This document shows, in pieces, positions 57,483-64,000 of a stretch of 64,000 bases of DNA; the stretch's first letter is position 1; each line of letters opens with the position of its first letter. The DNA comes from Solanum dulcamara. Lineage: Eukaryota > Streptophyta > Magnoliopsida > Solanales > Solanaceae. The notes below the pieces were generated by a model, which worked only from the letters and a program-made list of their open reading frames with translations, did not search any database and was not told the DNA's origin. The position numbers and the translations under genes are program-made. Location: NCBI RefSeq assembly GCF_947179165.1, contig NC_077239.1:496001-560000 (forward strand). The letters are read 5' to 3'.

Positions 57483-60400
57483 TCACTCAATTTCAGAGAA
57501 TGCACCTGGATGAAATATTTTGCACAATGACTGAGAAGCAGCTTCTATTCTTGATAGATCCTACAGCAACACAACAAATTCATTCAACTTGATCGAAAGA
57601 ACATGCTTCAAAACCATGTGACATCTTCGGTAAGAGGTTACTTACCTTTCCTTCGAATGTAATTATAAGAGGGCCTTCTCTTGATTCGCGATAGCCTCCT
57701 TCATATCCAAGAAAACAGGTAAAGTTATTATAATTGGACGGAGAGAAAAACTGGACGGGCAGCAGGGGAAACAATCAATTTACCAATGTAAAGATCAGGA
57801 AACTGAGCACAAAGCTTTGACAGAGGTTGAGCAACTTCAACCTGCAATACAAAGTGATTATGCAATAGGACAAAATACAAGAGAGTAAATAATTATTTGT
57901 AATGTCATTATGTTATAACTGAAACTTAAAACTTAATCATAATGACCCACTCAAAATGAAGAAAAGAGAACAACGGAATAAATAAACTGCGCCCAACTAT
58001 TCTAGAAGGTTAACTAGGAAGAATTAATAGAAATTATATTGATGAGCGAATTTGTATATTGTTACCAACAGTATCTGTAATGATGATTGCATGATAACTA
58101 AAATATGGAGCAGGTTTCCTTGCATTTATGTATTTGTGTAGAATGTTGGCAGCACATTAGATAAAAGTTATGCAGGCACGCATTTTCTATTTATAGCATA
58201 CTCCAACCCCAAATGTCTGTATCCAGGTGACTGCCATACAATGAGCAAAGATCTGCAAGTGCTTTCCATGATCAAAAAATATTCTCTATGCCTTTACAAA
58301 TGCAAAAAACTTTCAAGTAGGATGTATCTTTCTGGGGAAAGCTGTTTTGTTCACTTCCAAATTCTTTACATACATGCTACAATTGGTTATGACTTGTGAG
58401 CAATCCATCATGAAGATATAAATATCAGTTCTACATATGTACATGTGACAGATGGAATCAGATTGATGCCCAAGACATAACATTCTCTTATATCTACGGT
58501 ATCATCAGATCATCCCGGACACTAACAATTTAGCAGCAAGAGGCATGATCTTGACGGCTAAGAATCTCAGGAAGGGGAACATTACTTATGTAAGTTGGTG
58601 TTTAAGTAAAAGGGTTTGGGTGAAGATGTCGACCACGGACCACCTTCTCATTCATTGCCGGTAGCATCGATACTATGGTGGGAAATCCTAGATTGTTTCT
58701 ACATGATTTGGTACCTTTTCAGTGATGCTAAGCACAGTGAGAGAGGTAATGTTCAGCTGGAATTATGGTAGAAGGAGAAGACGAAGAGCAATGGAAGCTT
58801 GTGCCAAAGAAAGAGGAACGCTTTTGTCCTTTCCATTCACTCGGATTTCTTCCGTTTCATCGATTTTGTCCGGATCCCACCCTTCTTCCGAAAAAAGGGA
58901 AGTGCTCCCCGCCGGTTGTTGGAACGACGCGAGCCAGGCCGGGTCTCGATTCAGAAAGATGAAGGGCCCAAAAGTCTAAATAGGGGGTGCAAAATTCCCC
59001 ATCTCATTGGGGGCGGAAAACGAATCCCTTTCTAGTTGCTCTGGAACAATTAGGAGATTCTATACAGGGTTTTGCTGGCATAGAGATGAATTTTGTTCGG
59101 TTGAGGAATAAGTCTTTTTACTTAAAAATGGTAACAGTAGTTAAGTAGTTTTATCTCTAATTTCTTTTTGGTGCACCATATTGGTTCCTTTATGTATAGA
59201 AGATTCAATGTTGTTCGTAGAAAATCATCTCTTTTGTAGGTTTTTTGCTATACTGCTTGTATACGGACATGTTTCTTGCCCAAAAATTCATAAAATTTAT
59301 TACTTTAACAAAAGAATATAGGTAACTAGAGATTTGTACATTCTTCACGAAGACTAGCTGACATGAAACTTAAATTCACTTTTCAGAACTAGGATCTCAG
59401 AAATAAATCTAAAATTTGTCAGGAATAATTAATAACTTCTCAGGAAACATAGAGACCATCATTTTCCAAAACACCAAGAAGAGTCCCCATAAGAAGGGCC
59501 AGAAGTCTTCTGGATCACTCTGGGATGCCATCAAACATCTTTTCCTAACAAGAATACTGTGGAAGAAACGAAACTTGGAAAGGCACTTATTAGCGCATGC
59601 TGAAAAAGGATTCAAGAATACTAATGGTATATCAAAGGAAATGACTCTTGTAGTTCACAATATCACACACCAACAAGGAAAGTTAAAAAAAGAAGCAAAA
59701 GGAGAATCTAAGAAAGGGTTCCTGAGAACTCACATCAGAAAGAGTTGTTGCAAAGCATTTTGATACAAATGGATCTATCAGTTCCAGGATGTCATTAGAT
59801 TTTGCCAATTCAATCAGACAATCCCATTGCCGATCCATCTCTACAGCATTTGTTGCAGTGAGAACAATCACATTATGGCACTTGATCTACAAAGGTAATG
59901 CACATGGTCAAAAAGTTTCTACTTCGTAAGTATCTTAAACAAATAGGTAAAGAGGCATCAGCAACAATATAACAAAGACATAAAACAGCCCCATGAAATT
60001 AAAAGATTAGAGAGGGAGAAAAAATAGAGGAAATCGAGGCAAAGAAAAGGTAGGTTCACTATCAGTAATCAGCTTTTTTGATTTTGTTAACCACATTGAC
60101 AACTTTGAATAAGCCAACAAAACTACTAGTGCTACGTAAGAACATTCATTTACCTGTCATTTATAGTGATCCAATTTCTTCACTTCTTAAAATATTAGGG
60201 TTTCCTATTTTCTTATTCTTTAATAAAATTAATCTATTTTCTAACAACTTCAAAGGAAAATAAGTAACGTAGGAGAAGGAAAATTACAATCAAGCAGCAG
60301 CACTAGAATTATCTAGAATGGAAAGGTTGCAACAGTAACAAAACTATGCCTCAATTCCAAAATAGTTCATATGATCACCCACATCCATTCTGCTCTATTT

Positions 60401-63064
60401 TAGCCTTCGTCTATATGAATCACCCATATCTATTTGCCTCTATTTGAGCCTTTTTTCATTCAAATACTCAATAATTTGACTTTTAAGATGAATTAGATAT
60501 TTTCTAAAACTAAAGGTTCTCTTAATCTCATACTTATTCTTATACACTAACATACAAATCTTCAAATATCACTGATAAATGCCAGACTTAAGGTAAATAA
60601 AACAACACAGCTAAGTAATGGATTCTCGCTTTATATGAATCCAATACTGTGTTTTTTCTTTGCTACATTCACATGAATTCCAAAAATGTAGAAATTTTGA
60701 GTTCAAAATTTCTCTTATTGTGATTTTAGGTCCACCTCATTCCGGTTAATAAATGCAATCATCATATTGTCGCATGAACTGATGGGTACATTTAAGATCT
60801 GCATATGACATGAACAAACCATCTGCGGAGGACTGATTCACAGAGGATTCTCCTTCTTTTTCAGAAAAAGATTCCAAGAGCAATCTTCTATCATTTTTAT
60901 TCTGTGTGCTACTTGAATCTTCTCATGATGTGATATGTTCTCAGCTTGTTTAATTTTGGGTTGTCACAATCCATCTTAAAACTGAATTTATATGACACTC
61001 ATTTTGGGTTTTGTTGGACCTTTTAGGCCCAAAACTCATTCTCATGTAACATTGTTGGTTTCTCAACAATTCTATAGAACTTGCCTTTCCCTTTACTACG
61101 TATCGATCCTATTTATTTTGTGTTACAACTTACATCTCTATCTATTATTCCATTATCTAGAATTCAAACTTTTATGCACAAAAATGCAAAAGAATAATAG
61201 CGTAGAAAAATTTAATTGACAAAGTAGTGATGAAATCTTTTCTTCAAGAGAAATTAAATAATTTTAGAGCTCATTGGTTGAAGTAAAAGACTTACGATAT
61301 ACTCAACGCACAGAGACTGAAGGATTTGAAAGGAACATCTAAGAAAATTCCTCTCTAGCTCCACGAAGTAGTGGTAAGGTCTGTGTACATTCTACCCTCC
61401 CCAGACCTTACTTGTGGGATTTCATTAGGTATGTTGTTGTATATAAGAAAAAATTGACAACTTAATTAAAAAATTACCAAACCTTCATTTTTTTAATCCA
61501 AACAGAAATGTCAACACAACATACTAAAATAGAATGCCACAGCCCAGGCCCAACTACCAAAGTGTTGTTCTCTTTGACATGACTCTTCTAGGCCCCCTCA
61601 AGGCAGTTGGACCCAACGGTTTTGCCCCTCTGGGCTTTTTTTTTTACCTAGACAATTGAATCCTGAACTCACATGCCCTTGGACTTCTCTTCCCCCTCCA
61701 GTGAGTCCAACTTTGCAACACATCCTTCACTGTGCCCGGCATCACCCATTGCTTTCCAAACACATTAAACACCACCCGCCATAACCGATTTGCCACTTTA
61801 CAAAGCAATAGTAGATGGTCTACATCTTCACTGGAGTTTTTGCACATAAAACACCAATGATCCTCCTCTTTCTCAAATTTTCCACTATCAAGATCACACC
61901 CCTTGCTGCTAAACACAAAAACACACCTTCTCGATACTTTAGGAATCCAAATAGCATCCCATTCCAATGTGGATTTGCCTAAGGAAAGTGTCATTGCATA
62001 CCTTTGTCTGAATTCAATCGACAACGGCCTGTGGATTATTACATAGAAATTCTTGTGAAATAGATGCTTTCCTCATTAGAAATTAACCATCACCATAAAA
62101 ACCCTTGGTGACAAAAGAAAGAATCATTAGGAGATTCATACTTTAAGTAATGACTTCAATGGACAAGCAGGAATATACTTGGTAGGCAAACCAAACAAGT
62201 CCCAAGCCCTCTCCTCCCAACAGAGAACAAGAAAGGAAGGTAAAATTATAGACGTATGCCTATTCAGGTGTATAGACTCATACTTGAAAATGTCGCTGGC
62301 CAAACCTTGCCGACAAGAGGAAGAATCTTTAGAAGATTTATACGTTAGATAATGAAAGAAATGACATGAGCAAAAAATAGTTTGTGGGTAAAACCAAACA
62401 AGTCTCAAGCCCCCTCCTGCGAACAGAAAAAAAAAAAGAAGAGGAAAGCTGAGTATATCTTTGTGCCTAGTTGGATGTAATAGTGTCAAGATTTAAAAAC
62501 ATCGTTGGCTGGATGTAAGAGTACTTTTATCAAGACAAGATGATAAAGAACTATACAAAGAAAACTATGAAAATCAAAGATGAGAGATTTGCATTTTATA
62601 CATGTTGCTGCTTCCTTCACTTCAAACATAGTTCTTTTTTTACAAGGGGAAAAGTAAACAGGATCTAATAGATGTTTCGATTTGTCAAAAGAAGATCTAG
62701 ACAGTTTCACCAATAAAATAATTCAGCCATGTCGACCCAATTGGACAGCTCTGCTGTAACACTAGTCTTCTTTATATAGAAGAAAAATTCATCTTATAGC
62801 TTGATACATTCAGCCGGTTTGGACCTTTTTTGTTGGATATTTTGCAATAAGTATAAAGTAGAAATGATTCAAAGCATAAGTTGGATAGCATTATAAATTC
62901 TCTGAGATAAAGAAAGCAGCATAGAGAAAGAACTTTTTTTCTGTGATGAAGCAAGAAAGAACTTAAAATAACCATTATATTTCAGATAATGGCCAACATA
63001 CCAAAGGCACAGGCAGCTGTTCATGATGCAACAATTCTGTAATACCCTCAGGCAACAGTGCCAT
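57483..63064 (-). CDS. FAD-synthetase-like / PAPS-reductase family protein, C-terminal exons (partial)
   Basis: Five minus-strand exons join in frame: 63002-63064, 59734-59886, 57784-57841, 57646-57698 and 57483-57560 (stop at 57483-57485). They give about 134 residues: '[20 protein letters not shown]', '[20 protein letters not shown]', '[11 protein letters not shown]', '[20 protein letters not shown]', '[20 protein letters not shown]', 'PLIITFEGK', '[13 protein letters not shown]'. This matches, from memory, the C-terminal molybdopterin-binding-like (CinA/MPTb) half of plant proteins such as At5g03430, whose N-terminal half is a PAPS-reductase-type FAD synthetase domain. The N-terminal exons lie beyond the right edge; the ATG at 63064 is probably internal. 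Introns are 2-3 kb and full of repeats. The acceptor at 57699 is the least certain. Enzyme activity is inferred from the family. Confidence 0.72.
58590..58800 (+). mobile_element. LINE zinc-binding (zf-RVT) fragment in an intron
   Basis: Plus-strand reading gives '[15 protein letters not shown]' followed, after small shifts, by a 'YYGGKS...[14 protein letters not shown]' stretch. This is the H-x-x-x-C zinc-binding part of the plant LINE zf-RVT domain, degraded. It is embedded in the intron between 57842 and 59733 of the minus-strand gene. Confidence 0.5.
58800..59040. other. GC-richer insert, possible mitochondrial DNA
   Basis: Visibly richer in GC than both flanks, with 'ccggatcccacccttcttcc', 'gaagtgctccccgccggttg', 'ggaacgacgcgagccaggcc' and 'gggggcggaaaacgaatccc'. 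The texture, frameless but with three open frames and no nuclear-repeat signature, resembles plant mitochondrial intergenic DNA. Identification is by impression only. Confidence 0.35.
61355..61445 (+). repeat. TS-like SINE/LINE tail fragment, plus strand
   Basis: 'gtggtaaggtctgtgtacat', 'tctaccctccccagacctta', 'cttgtgggatttcattagg' and 'tatgttgttgta' form the Solanaceae tail ending in TTG repeats. Confidence 0.7.
61644..62040 (-). mobile_element. LINE zf-RVT fragment in an intron
   Basis: A minus-strand frame of 126 residues has '[17 protein letters not shown]', then '[19 protein letters not shown]', the Cys-x2-Cys...His-x4-Cys zinc-binding motif of plant LINE ORF2, and '[19 protein letters not shown]'. 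It is a fragment without RT or RNase H. It lies in the first visible intron of the FAD-synthetase-like gene. Confidence 0.8.
62110..62505. repeat. Two-copy tandem repeat of about 195 bp
   Basis: Copy 1 (about 62110-62305) and copy 2 (about 62310-62505) share 'gaatc.tta.gagatt.ata', 'aaaccaaacaagtc.caagc', 'cc.ctcct..gaacaga' and a 'gaaaatgtcgctggcc' / 'aaaacatcgttggctgg' end. The 117-residue minus frame across it is a by-product. Confidence 0.6.
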
Positions 63065-64000
63065 CTGGAATAGGAAAAGAAACAACAGTTTAACTGTGAC
63101 TGGTACTCCGGTAGTGTAGCTAAAATTGTTCACAAATATAATCATACATCCAATGAAAAAAATTTATAAATAAGTATTTATCTTCCTTGCACTTATTTCA
63201 TTTGTATCTTAACAGATTCAGTTCATGGGCAACAAGATGGTGCATAAGTTCAAACTACAGTTTTTGAAACAATCTCTCGATTGACAAGAGTTCCAGAAGA
63301 GCCTTGGAGAAAAGTATCAGGACTTGAAACTTTTGGAGTCAGGATTTTGAAGGTGCACGTTATCATCTCATTAAATGCATCTGAAATACTGATGCATCCT
63401 GTAGAACTTAGAAAAGTGATATCTCCAAACTTCTATTCTCCAATTTGTATCAGATATTAAATCAGAAGTTCAGGTTATTAGGTGCCTCAGATGTCTAATA
63501 TATCGTGTATGAGAACTATACTGAAAAGACAACATTATTCAGCTAATTTAGCAATCAAGATACAGAAACTCAATTCAAAGTCCCAAGAAGAAAATAAATT
63601 CTGGTCATGTAAACTGGATTCACCAGCCTAACACAGAGCTCTTTCATTAACCTTGGGATCCCTAAACTTGCCTCCATTATTTGGTGCACACCTAAACTAT
63701 CGATAGTCTTAATTAGCCCTGAACTTGGCAATTTGATACCGTCACCTCTCCCCACCCCCACACACACACCCCGCCACAACCCAGCGGTTTACATGGCAAA
63801 GAGCGTGGCTATAACATCTTTTAGGCATGTGGGAGTGACGAAAAGGCAAAAATACCCTTCCAAGTAGGGTTTTCCCAAACATTACTTGCCACGTGATCTT
63901 ATACAATTGTTTATTTGTACCAATTGTGTATTTCTTCTTATTCAATATAAATTGCAGATTTTACCCTAACTGTGTGTTTATTTTTTATTTCTTCTTTAGT
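63065..64000. other. Intron or upstream region of the FAD-synthetase-like gene
   Basis: No exon is recognised. From about 63630 there is a repeat-like stretch ('ccctaaacttgcctcc', 'cctaaactatcgatag', 'cctgaacttggcaattt', then a (CA)n run near 63755-63768) of the kind common in Solanaceae MITEs. Confidence 0.4.

Noticed and set aside
57314..57505. A charged minus-strand frame after the FAD-synthetase-like stop
   Set aside because: Overlaps the last exon in another frame; joining it would need a different splice that I cannot support. It is probably 3'UTR.
59416..59763. A 115-residue plus-strand frame
   Set aside because: It overlaps a supported antisense exon (59734-59886) and its intron, and shows no recognisable domain.
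1..64000. tRNA, snoRNA or microRNA genes
   Set aside because: I looked for cloverleaf A/B boxes and strong unique hairpins and found none I could support; palindromes seen are repeat-derived.
1..64000. Full-length LTR retrotransposon or endogenous pararetrovirus
   Set aside because: No paired LTRs, primer-binding site, gag, integrase or coat-protein motifs were recognised; the retroelement sequence seen is LINE- or SINE-type.

Overview
This is a plant nuclear window, most likely from a Solanaceae species (probably Solanum). It shows AT-rich introns and spacers, canonical GT..AG introns, plastid transit peptides, PLS-type PPR proteins, and the SINE/LINE tails and MITEs typical of that family. 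Exon models were built by hand from splice signals and reading-frame continuity; no search was run.

Layout. 0-3.4 kb: an F-box-associated-domain gene remnant (minus) that lacks its F-box, then AT-rich spacer with long palindromes and a MITE. 3.66-12.46 kb: a complete 13-exon gene (plus) for a plastid CBM48 coiled-coil protein of the PTST2/PTST3 (FLO6) starch-initiation family. 13.26-26.4 kb: two diverged tandem copies of one segment. Copy 1 keeps an intact six-exon DUF4079 plastid membrane protein gene plus a LINE and a MITE. Copy 2 keeps only a broken pseudogene. 26.4-31.7 kb: gene-free AT-rich DNA with MITEs. 31.95-35.2 kb: S-adenosylmethionine synthase with a long 5'UTR intron made of repeats that copy the splice donor. 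35.45-38.6 kb: a thioredoxin-like gene (minus) with a WCRVC active site and a 26-nt microexon; SINE fragments fill its putative 5'UTR intron. 39.0-40.6 kb: a dead RTE-type LINE that has lost its FADD catalytic motif. 40.8-41.05 kb: a decayed plastid 23S rRNA fragment. 41.1-54.45 kb: a satellite array of about 178-181 bp monomers (roughly 65-70 copies) in three diverged domains, split by a 1,036-bp hAT-like element with a perfect 8-bp target duplication. 54.67-56.58 kb: an intact intronless PPR gene starting about 220 bp beyond the array. 57.48 kb to the right edge: the C-terminal exons (minus) of a FAD-synthetase-like / PAPS-reductase family gene, whose introns hold LINE zinc-binding fragments and an organelle-like insert.

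The genes are independent housekeeping or plastid functions (starch granule initiation, SAM supply, redox, organelle RNA processing, flavin metabolism); nothing suggests an operon or cluster. The most unusual feature is the satellite array lying within gene space, bounded by an organelle rRNA relic on one side and a PPR gene on the other. Next are the duplicated splice donors in the SAM synthase leader intron and the tandem segmental duplication with asymmetric decay.
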